From Nitrospira sp. CG24A (GTDB lineage Bacteria > Nitrospirota > Nitrospiria > Nitrospirales > Nitrospiraceae): a stretch of 64,000 nucleotides of DNA. Positions 9,973-17,911 of this stretch are shown piece after piece. Each line of letters begins with the position of its first letter. The stretch's first letter is position 1. The stretch is from the NCBI GenBank assembly GCA_002869925.2, contig NEWT02000035.1, positions 252,277 to 316,276 of the forward strand. The letters are read 5' to 3'. The notes under the pieces are model-generated. The model did not search any database. It saw nothing but the letters and a program-made list of their open reading frames with translations, and was not told the origin of the DNA. The position numbers and the translations under genes were made by a program.

Positions 9973-10651
9973 GTGTTTTCGTGTCGGCTCAGGCTACTTG
10001 TTCACCCACGGTCTGTCAATCTTCGGGTGCTGATCTTCTTATGGTTTGGTGGGTTGTCTGTTGCGGCTGGTCATGTCGTTTGCTCGTGGCAGGATCGTTC
10101 TGGTTTCGGTATCGATACACACTGATTACGAAACTGGGGGCAAGGGTGTGAGCGGAATGAGAAGTCTTGCCCCTGACATCTCGCAGGACACTCAAAAAGC
10201 TCGTCCAGTAAGGCCGCCGGCGTACCCTCAGGGGTAGGTTGTGGATTTCGGTGAGCGAGAACGATACATGGGAGCAGGCGCGTCTCGGCACGTTTGGGTT
10301 GGTGAGAAGAGCGACTTGTTCAGCATCCTGCGAGGCGGAACCACTCGCAACAGTATCTTCCAGTTCCGGTTAACCCGGTAACTCTCACGGTTGTTCCGCG
10401 CTCATTTCCTACACGTGCAATCTGCTCGATACGTTGTTTGGCTGTTCGGAAATCAAGGTAGAAGTCGATCACAGCCAACCGTGGCCTTCAGCACCGAATG
10501 ATGGCTGGACAAGGCCGCATGTTCTCCTCTGGGTGCTGTTGGTTATGAATCGTTGCTGAACAGGTTGCGGGCACATTCGGAATGCACATGGCGTCCTTCA
10601 ATTTCTGGTTCCATCTTGCAGGCCAATCGGCATTGTCTGATCGTTGCACCC
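9973..10651. other. 680-bp non-coding stretch with a degenerate repeat
   Basis: No convincing gene is seen between the mntA-like start and the marR-like leader. The only structured element is a decayed copy of the dispersed inverted repeat at about 10183-10266, listed separately. The short open frames at 10016-10291 and 10046-10237 simply read through that repeat. Confidence 0.5.
10183..10266 (-). repeat. Dispersed inverted repeat, degenerate copy I
   Basis: The segment reads ctcaaaaagctcgtccag, then a central cgtaccc-tcag-gggtagg hairpin (one arm mismatched), then gatttcggtgagcgagaacg. These match, in the reverse orientation, the copies at 28957-29083 and 50331-50456. The distal arm beyond the cgagaacg phrase is lost. 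Confidence 0.6.
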
Positions 10652-10680
10652 CCTCTACCCCGCTTATGGTGGGGTAGAGG
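10652..10680. promoter_or_regulatory. Perfect 10-bp inverted repeat upstream of the marR-like gene
   Basis: The arms cctctacccc (10652-10661) and ggggtagagg (10671-10680) are perfectly complementary across a 9-nt gap. The site sits 20 bp upstream of a candidate -35 box and about 80 bp before the marR-like start. MarR proteins commonly bind palindromes near their own promoters, so an operator is plausible. It has no following T-run, which argues against a terminator. Confidence 0.45.
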
Positions 10681-10700
10681 TCAAAGTGCTATTTGGAATC

Positions 10701-10730
10701 TTGACGTGATGACAACGTGCGCACTACACT
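10701..10730 (+). promoter_or_regulatory. Candidate sigma70 promoter of the marR-like gene
   Basis: TTGACG at 10701-10706 and TACACT at 10725-10730 are separated by 18 bp and lie about 30 bp upstream of the ATG at 10763. The match is reasonable but unproven. Confidence 0.4.
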
Positions 10731-10762
10731 GCCGCCATCCTGGTATTTAAGGAGGGGATTCT

Positions 10763-11455
10763 ATGGCTGGACAGCGCGTGAGCAATAGTGGGAAGAAGTC
10801 ATCGGCATTACGAGATGCAGCTGCATTGACAACTCAGTTGGCAGCTGGTTTGGAAAAGATTGGGCTTGCGATGAAAAGTCGGACGTGGCGGCGAGAAGGT
10901 CGAGCAGGTCTTGGCCCGCTACAGCGGCAGGTTCTCACGCTTCTCCGATCCAAGCCAGGGCAACGCGCGACGGTCTCTGCGGTGGCAAACGAGTTAGTCG
11001 TGAGGCTTCCGACCGCGTCAGAAGTCATTGCTACGCTCGAGCGGAAGCAGTTGGTTCGACGGCGTCGCGATGTGAGCGATGGCCGAATTGTGGTCGCGCA
11101 GTTGACGGCCAAAGGGAATCGATCCTGTACACCTTCCTCACGAATGCCCGATCGACTGGTCACTGCGACGGAAGCACTCTCGGCGTCTGAGCAGGTTGCC
11201 CTTCTTAAGTCCTTGGTAAAAGTCATTCGTAGTCTCCAAGAGCAGGGTGAAATTTCTGTCGCGAGAATGTGTGTGTCCTGTCGCAACTTTCAGCCCAATA
11301 AACACGACAATGCCGATCGTCCGCATCACTGTGAGTCTCTGAACGTTCCGCTGGGTGATCGGTCGCTGCGCCTTGATTGCCATGTATACGAGCCAGCTCC
11401 GGCCGTACAAGTTAATGAGGCATGGGGGAGCTACACGGGTTCTCGTACAGCCTAG
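10763..11455 (+). CDS. MarR-family regulator with C-terminal Cys/His cluster
   Basis: A winged-helix MarR-type regulator of 230 residues. The DNA-binding core lies at about residues 48-120, including LPTASEVIATLERKQLVRRR (recognition helix) and the wing VSDGRIVVAQLTAKG. It is followed by a helical stretch and an unusual tail with C170-x2-C173, H181, H188-H189-C190 and C206. That pattern could bind zinc or an Fe-S cluster, suggesting metal or redox sensing; this is inference. AAGGAGGGG lies just before the ATG. An inverted repeat and a candidate promoter upstream suggest autoregulation. No target gene adjoins it: the next gene is a small orphan membrane protein. Confidence 0.82.
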   Translation: MAGQRVSNSGKKSSALRDAAALTTQLAAGLEKIGLAMKSRTWRREGRAGLGPLQRQVLTLLRSKPGQRATVSAVANELVVRLPTASEVIATLERKQLVRRRRDVSDGRIVVAQLTAKGNRSCTPSSRMPDRLVTATEALSASEQVALLKSLVKVIRSLQEQGEISVARMCVSCRNFQPNKHDNADRPHHCESLNVPLGDRSLRLDCHVYEPAPAVQVNEAWGSYTGSRTA

Positions 11456-11684
11456 CTGCCTGTCCGCCATGCCTTTATGTCAAGGCAATGCAGATAGGGT
11501 TCTATGCGATACGGTACGCGTGAAAAACGATCCTTATGAAGAACTCATTAGGCCAAGTACGACGCAGATAGAAATGATCGTCTCCCCCACAGTAGAGTAG
11601 TCAGTGTGTGACAGACTCTTGGGGCTCTTGCTCTGGCGATGGCAACGGATTAGAATGAGGAGGTCGCAGGGAGATAGAGAGATC

Positions 11685-11921
11685 ATGAGTGAAAGAAGGA
11701 CGGCCCATCTCTTCAAGAAAGAGTCAATCCGTGGGTCAGAGGATGAATGGCTCGGGCCAGAATCCCACATGCCGAATCTTGGCCGAGAGCTTCGACGTCG
11801 GGAGTCGCGAGGGGTGGGTGTCTCTTCAGGTTGGATAGTCGGCGCGATATTTGCCGCAGGTGTAGCGGCTGGATGTCTTGTTATGGGCCTCTTCGACCGA
11901 CGGTCTCAGATCTCTAAGTAG
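11685..11921 (+). CDS. Small single-pass membrane protein, unknown
   Basis: A 78-residue frame with a charged N-terminal half and one clear transmembrane helix near the end (residues about 47-68, GWIVGAIFAAGVAAGCLVMG), followed by a short basic tail. A purine-rich GGGAGA lies about 10 nt before the ATG. The open frame continues 27 codons upstream, but that extension looks like leader. No family is recognised. Confidence 0.5.
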   Translation: MSERRTAHLFKKESIRGSEDEWLGPESHMPNLGRELRRRESRGVGVSSGWIVGAIFAAGVAAGCLVMGLFDRRSQISK

Positions 11922-11972
11922 GACGCTAAAAAATCCTACCAGCTTCGTCCTTGCCTCGAAAATATCCTCAAC
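11919..11972 (+). repeat. Left-half remnant of the dispersed inverted repeat (J)
   Basis: The sequence ggacgctaaaaaatcctacc, then agcttcgtcc and a downstream cctcaac, parallels the left arm of the copies at 28277 and 31021 (ggatgctgaaaaag...ccagcgtcgttctc...cctcaacg). The central hairpin and right arm are absent. It directly follows the small membrane protein gene. Confidence 0.35.
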
Positions 11973-12145
11973 ATCGCTCACTCGGAGTAGAAGCTGTCGT
12001 GGCAGCTTGTGGTGGGCGAGAAATGCCACGACATGATGTTTTCATCGCCTGCGGCTCTGTTGAGTAACCTGCTGAAATACTTTCCCTTCCCCCCGAATGC
12101 GTCGGCAAACTCTTTCTCCCCGTAGTCCTTGAGGTGCCTTCGTCT

Positions 12146-12703
12146 TCAGCGAGATTCATTGTAATAGAGCAGGTGATCAGCCTCGATCTGCGAGAGTAGC
12201 TCGTCGAGTGCGGCTTGGACCGCTTCTGCGATGGGGGTTTGATCCGAAGCTGTGACCCACCGAACACTTGACCCAACCGTTTCTTTTTCGACCAAATACG
12301 ACTTGATCGGTGGCGTGCCTGATGGGCCCAGAGCGGATTCCAGGCGCAGTCTGTAGTGGTAGCCGCCGTGGGATTGCATCGAGAGCCAGGCGTTGATGCG
12401 TAGGGTAAGGTCGGCGGGTTTGTCGCGTACCGAAGCAAATGACCGGCGCGATTGAATATAGTTGATTGCGGCAGAACGAAGGTCCTGTGCCGGCCAATCG
12501 AGTAAGGTGATTCCCGATCTGTGATCGGCTCCTTCTAGTGCAAGAAAAGGCACGACGATTTGCAGCGATTGTGCGATGGCGGTAGGCGAAACGGTTGAAG
12601 GCGTAGGGGTGACGTGAATGCGATGGACGCAGCCCCAGCTGAGCAGCAGGAGTGCGCTGAAAAGTATTCGAGACGATTGACGACGTAGGCGGCTGTCGTT
12701 CAC
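12146..12703 (-). CDS. Predicted outer-membrane-type lipoprotein, unknown function
   Basis: A 185-residue protein with a lipoprotein signal ending in the lipobox LSWGC, followed by a mixed alpha/beta domain that I cannot assign. I place the start at a GTG at 12703. It overlaps the stop of the upstream lipoprotein gene as GTGA, a typical translational-coupling junction, and puts the lipobox at the right depth. The frame stays open further upstream to 12880, but that part lies inside the neighbouring gene. The pair is probably cotranscribed and may act together at the envelope. Confidence 0.68.
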   Translation of the reverse strand: MNDSRLRRQSSRILFSALLLLSWGCVHRIHVTPTPSTVSPTAIAQSLQIVVPFLALEGADHRSGITLLDWPAQDLRSAAINYIQSRRSFASVRDKPADLTLRINAWLSMQSHGGYHYRLRLESALGPSGTPPIKSYLVEKETVGSSVRWVTASDQTPIAEAVQAALDELLSQIEADHLLYYNESR

Positions 12704-13185
12704 GGATTCGTTGTGGCGGTCGGAGGGTTCAGGATATCCAAATCCCTCAAGGCGCGCAAAGCCTGTTCCCGGTAGGGCTTGTCCGTGGGATTTGTATAGG
12801 TGTCGATCACACGTTGATAGGTGGCGCGGGCTTGAGGGAATTGGCGCTTGATGGCGAAGTATTGGCCCAACGCGAGCCAATTGGTGGCTGCGGCTTCATT
12901 GGCAGTGGTCATCAAGGCGAACTCTCGTTCAACCGCTGTAGTGCCTTGTTGTCTGGCCCGTTTCTTCACCGTGTCTCCCATCTGACTCGCCATCGTTTCT
13001 ATCTGCTCATTGTCCCGGATTGCGGATTCCACTCGGTTGGCTTTTAGGCTGTCATAGAATGCATCGGCATGATGTTTAATCATGTTCGCCCGCTCTTGGT
13101 AGGTATCGTGGGCACAACCGGCACCCAGCAGGTAGCAGGCGACAAACAGCAGTGATCTGAACGATGCAAACTGGGGCCTTGTCAT
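12700..13185 (-). CDS. TPR-type lipoprotein, unknown function
   Basis: A 161-residue protein with a signal peptide ending in lipobox LLGAGC. It is then largely helical, with a tetratricopeptide-like pair around NWLALGQYFAIKRQFPQARA and the following helix. Such small TPR lipoproteins usually serve as envelope assembly scaffolds, but no specific role can be read here. Its stop overlaps the GTG of the next lipoprotein gene by 4 nt. The gap to the tRNA gene, 13186-13360, presumably holds its promoter. Confidence 0.75.
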   Translation of the reverse strand: MTRPQFASFRSLLFVACYLLGAGCAHDTYQERANMIKHHADAFYDSLKANRVESAIRDNEQIETMASQMGDTVKKRARQQGTTAVEREFALMTTANEAAATNWLALGQYFAIKRQFPQARATYQRVIDTYTNPTDKPYREQALRALRDLDILNPPTATTNP

Positions 13186-13360
13186 GAGTCGTGCTCTCCT
13201 TGGGTTCCAGTACGTGCGGCTCTCTTCTGCTCGATACAGATTATCCTACAGAATTTGAAGAGGAAACGCGACCGTGTGCCGTGAAGCTCTGCCGACCCGT
13301 CTAGTGACACACGAGTCTGAAATATGGTAAGAGTGCCCTTCATTTTCCAGCTTTCGTATC

Positions 13361-13438
13361 GTCCCCATCGTCTAGCCTGGCCTAGGACATTGCCCTTTCA
13401 AGGCAGTAACACGGGTTCAAATCCCGTTGGGGACACCA
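13361..13438 (+). tRNA. tRNA-Glu (anticodon TTC)
   Basis: The acceptor stem pairs gtcccca (13361-13367) with tggggac (13428-13434). The D arm is tctagcctggcctagga. The anticodon stem encloses the loop CTTTCAA with TTC at 13397-13399. The T arm is acggg-ttcaaat-cccgt, and a discriminator A plus encoded CCA ends at 13438. This is a complete, canonical glutamate tRNA. Confidence 0.96.
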
Positions 13439-13630
13439 GTACTACTACGTATCCACGCTCCAGACCTCACGTTTCAGCACTGTACACAGCTATTATTCAC
13501 GGGCTGTTATGGTCCCTGCTACGGTGGAGCTTACGCTCCTACAATGTGGCCTCCTCGCTACTCAGGCGATCAAAAAGTTGACATTCATTTCCTAGGTAGG
13601 CAAGGTTGAATCTCACAGCAGGGACTGACC

Positions 13631-13915
13631 ATGCTTAAATCTCTGCTACTGTGCTTCATGATCTTCGTTAGTCTTGGAATATTCTTGATTGGATCACATT
13701 CGGTGCTGGCTGCGGAACTATCGCCGAAGGAAGGAAACCAGCCTACACCAGTGGCAAAGGAGACCGACCAGAAGCCACGAGCGAGTGAGGATGTGAAGAA
13801 GATGGTTGAGGAAGCAAAGAAGGATGATAAGGATAAGTCCGACAAGAAATCGGAATGTGTTACAGGTATGAAGGCACTATCTAGACCTTTATCGGTACCC
13901 TGCCAGCCCTTCTGA
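13631..13915 (+). CDS. Small secreted Lys/Asp-rich protein, unknown
   Basis: A 94-residue frame starting with a good Sec-type signal peptide (residues 1-28, hydrophobic core LLLCFMIFVSLGIFLIG, cleavage near VLAAE). It continues with a low-complexity, strongly charged helical segment rich in K, D and E (about 50-75). No family is recognised. The last 18 residues look atypical, so the true end may have been altered by a frameshift. A reverse-strand frame overlaps it but lacks any domain signal. Confidence 0.5.
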   Translation: MLKSLLLCFMIFVSLGIFLIGSHSVLAAELSPKEGNQPTPVAKETDQKPRASEDVKKMVEEAKKDDKDKSDKKSECVTGMKALSRPLSVPCQPF

Positions 13916-14324
13916 CCCCATAACCTAACAACAGCCACCCAAGAGGTTTCATGACCTCCTAGGACTCGCCATCCTCTGTTGAACCCAAACCCATCAGCGG
14001 ACTGTTTCACAGGGCTAGGTCCTTGGAGTTTCCAGGTAGTCGTAGACCCCCCGATGAGCCAGGAGACCAACGCTGTACACTCGCGACCCAGCGTAGTCAG
14101 TCAAAATCAAGGAATGTCTGAGCATGGGCTCTCCGGTGAAGAAAGAAGCCTTCGAGCACGTTCACATCGGGCTGAGTTTCACCGGCTCCGCTGGATTCAG
14201 CGGATTGTTGTGGGTTCAGTCTCGAGGGGGAAATCGCGACTAACAGCGAGAGAACTTCGCCGACCAATCGGATCTGATGGAACGAATAGTGTGAGGAACC
14301 ATTCCCTGTATGCGGGCGGGAAGA
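13916..14324. other. Non-coding stretch, nothing recognised
   Basis: About 400 bp between the small secreted protein gene and the convergent zinc-finger-like gene. A TTG-started plus frame (13979-14335) and a minus frame (13585-14070) are open, but neither has a domain, signal peptide or ribosome site. Decayed coding sequence is possible. Confidence 0.4.
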
Positions 14325-14564
14325 CTAAGTTTTAGACGTTGATGCGGTGGGAGTTTCTTCTTCGCGGATGGTGTTGGCCCATTCGCCAACGAGAGGGTCA
14401 CGTTCTTCCATCGTCATTCCGGCATATTTCATAAACATCTGCGGGCCTTTGCGGCGTCGCCAGGTGAGATAGCTTAAGAAATGTGCTCGGCAGACACTGT
14501 GGGTGCCGGCAGGAGCATAGACTTTGGATTGGCAGCCTTTGATCATACAGGTGAGATCGTGCAT
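14325..14564 (-). CDS. Small Cys-containing protein, possible zinc finger
   Basis: A 79-residue protein beginning at the ATG at 14564, chosen because GGAGGG sits 4 nt upstream; the open frame extends to 14657 without a better site. The N-terminal third has cysteines and a histidine in TCMIKGCQSKV and HSVCRAHF, a layout that could hold one metal ion. The rest is charged and helical. The gene is divergent from the phosphatase gene starting at 14656, so the 91-bp gap carries both promoters. No function is known to me. Confidence 0.6.
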   Translation of the reverse strand: MHDLTCMIKGCQSKVYAPAGTHSVCRAHFLSYLTWRRRKGPQMFMKYAGMTMEERDPLVGEWANTIREEETPTASTSKT

Positions 14565-14655
14565 TCCACCCTCCGAATAAGAAGGCATAGTATGCAGAAC
14601 CGAAGGGCTGATTATCAACCTTGACGTGTCGCTTCCGTTCCGGTAAGTCCATCGC

Positions 14656-16134
14656 ATGATGGGTCGACTTCCTCTTCTCCTTCTCTTGGCTGCGATTGTT
14701 ACCAGTTCAGGTTGTGCTTCACCATCGCTTGAGGGACTTCCTCCCGGGAGTCCTTTTGCTGAGACGGATACTGCTTCGACGAATCTGCTGCCTCAGGGGA
14801 TTGCAATGGGGGATGTGACGAGCCAGTCGGCCCTCCTCTGGCTGCGAACCGATGGGCCGATGACAGTTCAGATCGAGTGGGCGCCGGTGGCGGTCTGGAA
14901 CCGCGTGTCGAAGATGGGGACAGCCGTCGCTCCCGTGGCACGGACGCCGTTGTTCATGACCAGCCAGGCCACGGATTTTACTCTGACGATTCCCGTTGAG
15001 GGCTTAGCGCCGGCCACACGATATCGATGGCATGTATATGTCGGCACAAAGGACCGTGAAGGCACATCGACCGAAGCGCGAGTGGCAGCTCGAGGGGAAT
15101 TTACGACACTTCCGGATACGAACAGTCATCTGCCAGTGACCTTTGCCTGGAGCGGGGATCTAGGTGGGCAGGGGCGTTGCAGGCGTGGGGCTGCGGGATA
15201 TCCCATCTTCGATGTGATGCGCGCCCAGCAGCCCAGTTTCTTTCTGTTCCTCGGCGATACGATCTACAGTGATGGCCTATGCCCGTCTCCTCCGAACGAG
15301 CCTGGCGCTGACTTTCTGGCAACGACGGTGGACGAGTATCGTGCCCGTCACCGCGACCAACGGGGTGCAGAGGCGCTGCGTCGGTTTCTGGGAAGCGTCC
15401 CGGTCTCTGTGATCTGGGATGACCATGAAGTGCGGGATAACTTTGCAGGGCCATTCGAGAGCCGTATGCCGGCGGGCCGTCAGGCGTTGCGCGAGTATTG
15501 GCCGATTCGCGTGGCTGCTGATGATCCAGCCCGGCTCTATCGAACGGTACGCGCCGGGGCAGATCTCGAAGTGTTTATCCTTGATACGCGGCAGTATCGG
15601 AGCCGTAACGCCGATCAAGATGGCCCAGCGAAGACGATGTTGGGAGAGCAGCAGCTTCAATGGTTGTTAAGCGGTCTTACTGAGTCGACCGCGATATGGA
15701 AAGTGATTGTGACCTCGGTGCCGCTGTCCATTTCAAAAGGAGGGGGCGCCGGTGCCCCTGGGAACGATGGTTGGGCTGGAGGGGCGGATGGGACCGGTTT
15801 CGAACGTGAACGGCGAGTGATTGTGGATTGTATTCTTGGCCGGCGTGTGAAGAACGTGGTGTTTTTGGCTGGTGATGTTCACTATGTGCAGGCGAATGCG
15901 TACGATCCAAACGGTGACGGGATCGCTGACTTCCATGAGTTCGTGGCTGGCCCGTTGTCCGCCGTGCCTGGCAAGCCGACATCGGCAAGGGTGGAGTTAC
16001 GTCCGACCACATTGGTCAATGAAGGTGGGTACATGAATTTTGGTCTGATTCGAGTCACGGAGTCGTCCTTTGATGTAAGAGTCCTCGATGAGGACGGTGT
16101 CACAAGATTTTCCCATCGTCTGTCCGCCAGGTAG
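14656..16134 (+). CDS. PhoD-type metallophosphatase, predicted lipoprotein
   Basis: A 492-residue alkaline-phosphatase D family protein. A lipoprotein signal ends at about residue 20 (TSSGC), placing the enzyme at the membrane surface. An N-terminal beta-sandwich (about 40-155) contains PATRYRWHVYVG. The calcineurin-like metal-binding core follows: WSGDLGG, FLFLGDTIYSDG (about 198-210), IWDDHEVRDNF (about 253-264) and VVFLAGDVHYVQA (about 400-412). These motifs supply the Asp, Asn and His metal ligands of PhoD enzymes, which release phosphate from phosphodiesters or teichoic-acid-like substrates. The substrate here is unknown. Two adjacent ATGs (14656, 14659) are possible starts. Confidence 0.88.
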   Translation: MMGRLPLLLLLAAIVTSSGCASPSLEGLPPGSPFAETDTASTNLLPQGIAMGDVTSQSALLWLRTDGPMTVQIEWAPVAVWNRVSKMGTAVAPVARTPLFMTSQATDFTLTIPVEGLAPATRYRWHVYVGTKDREGTSTEARVAARGEFTTLPDTNSHLPVTFAWSGDLGGQGRCRRGAAGYPIFDVMRAQQPSFFLFLGDTIYSDGLCPSPPNEPGADFLATTVDEYRARHRDQRGAEALRRFLGSVPVSVIWDDHEVRDNFAGPFESRMPAGRQALREYWPIRVAADDPARLYRTVRAGADLEVFILDTRQYRSRNADQDGPAKTMLGEQQLQWLLSGLTESTAIWKVIVTSVPLSISKGGGAGAPGNDGWAGGADGTGFERERRVIVDCILGRRVKNVVFLAGDVHYVQANAYDPNGDGIADFHEFVAGPLSAVPGKPTSARVELRPTTLVNEGGYMNFGLIRVTESSFDVRVLDEDGVTRFSHRLSAR

Positions 16135-16230
16135 TTGTCACAGTTCGTGGCGAAGATTCTCTTGAAATCGAGATAGATAGCCAGTTACGGTACACCATCG
16201 TTGTGTGTGGAGGGTGAGGCGAGGTGCGTG

Positions 16231-16479
16231 ATGCTGTTGCAGCTCATTTCGGTATTGGGCGCCTTGATGGTGCTGTCGGCGTATGGCTTACTTCAGAGCG
16301 GGGTTTGGAGTGAACTGCACACGGGATACCTCGCGTTCAACATTATTGGGTCGTTGCTGTTAGCGGTCGTGGCGATTGAGGATCAGCGAGTCGGATTCAT
16401 TTTCTTGGAGTTTGCGTGGGCAGCTCTGGGATTAATCGGAGTCGCCAGAGCGGTGAAGGCTCGGCGTACAGCAGGTTAA
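16231..16479 (+). CDS. CBU_0592-like small membrane protein
   Basis: An 82-residue protein of three hydrophobic helices (LLQLISVLGALMVLSAYGLL, a middle helix around FNIIGSLLLAVVAI, and IFLEFAWAALGLIGVARAV), the typical layout of the CBU_0592 family of unknown function. The start is placed at the ATG at 16231, preceded by GAGG; an upstream TTG frame is less likely. It precedes the next gene by 27 bp and may share its transcript. Confidence 0.68.
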   Translation: MLLQLISVLGALMVLSAYGLLQSGVWSELHTGYLAFNIIGSLLLAVVAIEDQRVGFIFLEFAWAALGLIGVARAVKARRTAG

Positions 16480-16506
16480 CAGGGTTCGGACGAAAGGACT
16501 ACACAG

Positions 16507-16989
16507 ATGGCAGGGTTGATGTCGGCGGATGAGATTTTTGAACAGGCTCAGAATGCCGCTGCCGCGGCGACAGGGCTCGATGAAAAGGCTATGCAGATCG
16601 ATTACCCGGCACTCAAAGAAAAAATTCGCGCGGCCTTGGGGGATCGCAAAGTCGCGCTGTGCCATATCAACAAGTTTTTGCCGGAGGGTTACGAAGATCA
16701 AGGACGCTTTAATCTCCTCTTGCTTACTGCCGGTAACGTCGTATTCGATATCGTCATCGGCGATTCGTATTTTCGGTACGACGTGGTGTCGGTCGGTCAG
16801 TTGGACAAGGTTCAGTTGATCGATGCCATGTGGGACAACAAAGAAAAACGACGAGAAGAACCGTTTCTCAGCCTTCGCCTCATGCATGCTGAAGAGGCCC
16901 ACCTCTTGTTGGCACTTGAGGATGACGAGCGGAAGAGTCTATTGGCTTTCGCCGGCGCGGTGAGGGCAGCTCGCAATCCGGAGCGCTGA
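16507..16989 (+). CDS. Conserved-looking hypothetical protein
   Basis: A 160-residue soluble protein with no signal peptide or membrane segment. It has a helical N-terminus and then alternating strands (FNLLLLTAGNVVFDIVIGDS, YDVVSVGQLDKVQLID) suggestive of a compact alpha/beta fold. AAAGGA lies a suitable distance before the ATG. I do not recognise the family. Regular codon use and the clean start support a real gene. Confidence 0.65.
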   Translation: MAGLMSADEIFEQAQNAAAAATGLDEKAMQIDYPALKEKIRAALGDRKVALCHINKFLPEGYEDQGRFNLLLLTAGNVVFDIVIGDSYFRYDVVSVGQLDKVQLIDAMWDNKEKRREEPFLSLRLMHAEEAHLLLALEDDERKSLLAFAGAVRAARNPER

Positions 16990-17136
16990 GCGCTCATCGA
17001 GACGGCGCCGCGCTGGCTCGTCACAGCGGCTTCCGATGGCGACGGCCTGTGAACGATTTGCCGACTCTACCGGTGGATCGCCCTGATTGTTAGATACCAT
17101 CATGTCGAGTAGAAGGGTCGGTTGGTGAGAGCTGCC

Positions 17137-17874
17137 TTACGGCTCCAGCAAAGGAACCAGCGCTACGTGGCCTTTTTCGCGTGCGCGATCGACCGGTCGT
17201 AGACCTTTGGCATCTTTTGCCGCTTTGTCTGCTCCCTTCGTCAGCAGCATCACCACGATCTCATGATGCCCTTGTTGTGCGGCGACATGAAGGGGAGTCC
17301 ATCCGTTCGTCGTCACCGGTGTTACCTCCGCCCCTTTGTCCAGCAGTAGCGCCACAATTTCCCGATGCCCCTTGCCAGCCGCAATAAAGAGCGGAGTTGC
17401 GTTGTTGCCTAGCCGTACCTGCTTCACTTTGGCGCCGCGATCCAACAGGAGGGTCACAACGTCTCGGTGTCCTTCCTGGGTTGCGGTAAAGAGCGGGGCT
17501 TCGCCGCTGTCCGTTCTCACCTGGTTCACGTCTGCGCCCTTGTCCAACAGCAGCTCTGCTATGGCTCTATGGCCTTTCTCAACGGCGATGTGAAGCGGGG
17601 TCACTCCGTCCATCGTTTCCTGTTTCAGGTTCGCGCCTTTGTCCAATAGGAGAGCAACCGCGTCTTGATGGCCCTTTTCGGCTGCCTTGTAAAGCAGAGT
17701 GATTCCGTCCTCACCCGCCGCGTTGACGTCAGCCCCGTTTTCGACGGCTCTGGTGATCTCGCCGAGATCTCCCTTACTTGCTGCTGCGAGCAGGGCTTCA
17801 TCCACCGGCCGCATGGCCAGGAGTAGGGGTATCAATCCCACCACAGCTATCAGGGCCATCCACCGTTGTGTCAT
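17137..17874 (-). CDS. Exported ankyrin-repeat protein
   Basis: About 245 residues. An N-terminal hydrophobic segment (WMALIAVVGLIPLLLAM) acts as a signal or anchor, followed by six to seven ankyrin repeats of about 33 residues, recognisable from the recurring pattern TPLHIAVEKGHRAIAELLLD and its relatives. Such periplasmic ankyrin proteins bind partner proteins; no partner is evident. The ATG at 17874 is preceded by GGAGCG; an ATG four codons upstream is also possible. The gene starts shortly after the end of the ygfZ-like gene on the same strand. Confidence 0.85.
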   Translation of the reverse strand: MTQRWMALIAVVGLIPLLLAMRPVDEALLAAASKGDLGEITRAVENGADVNAAGEDGITLLYKAAEKGHQDAVALLLDKGANLKQETMDGVTPLHIAVEKGHRAIAELLLDKGADVNQVRTDSGEAPLFTATQEGHRDVVTLLLDRGAKVKQVRLGNNATPLFIAAGKGHREIVALLLDKGAEVTPVTTNGWTPLHVAAQQGHHEIVVMLLTKGADKAAKDAKGLRPVDRAREKGHVALVPLLEP

Positions 17875-17911
17875 CGTGCGCTCCATCGCCTACGGGGCCG
17901 TTGTGACCGAG

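Noticed and set aside
10652..10680. Rho-independent terminator
   Set aside because: The 10-bp inverted repeat is perfect but has no U-run on either strand and lies just upstream of a promoter, so an operator is more likely.
13585..14070. 161-residue minus-strand frame over the small secreted protein gene
   Set aside because: The plus-strand frame has a clear signal peptide. The minus frame is Ser/Phe-rich without domain support.
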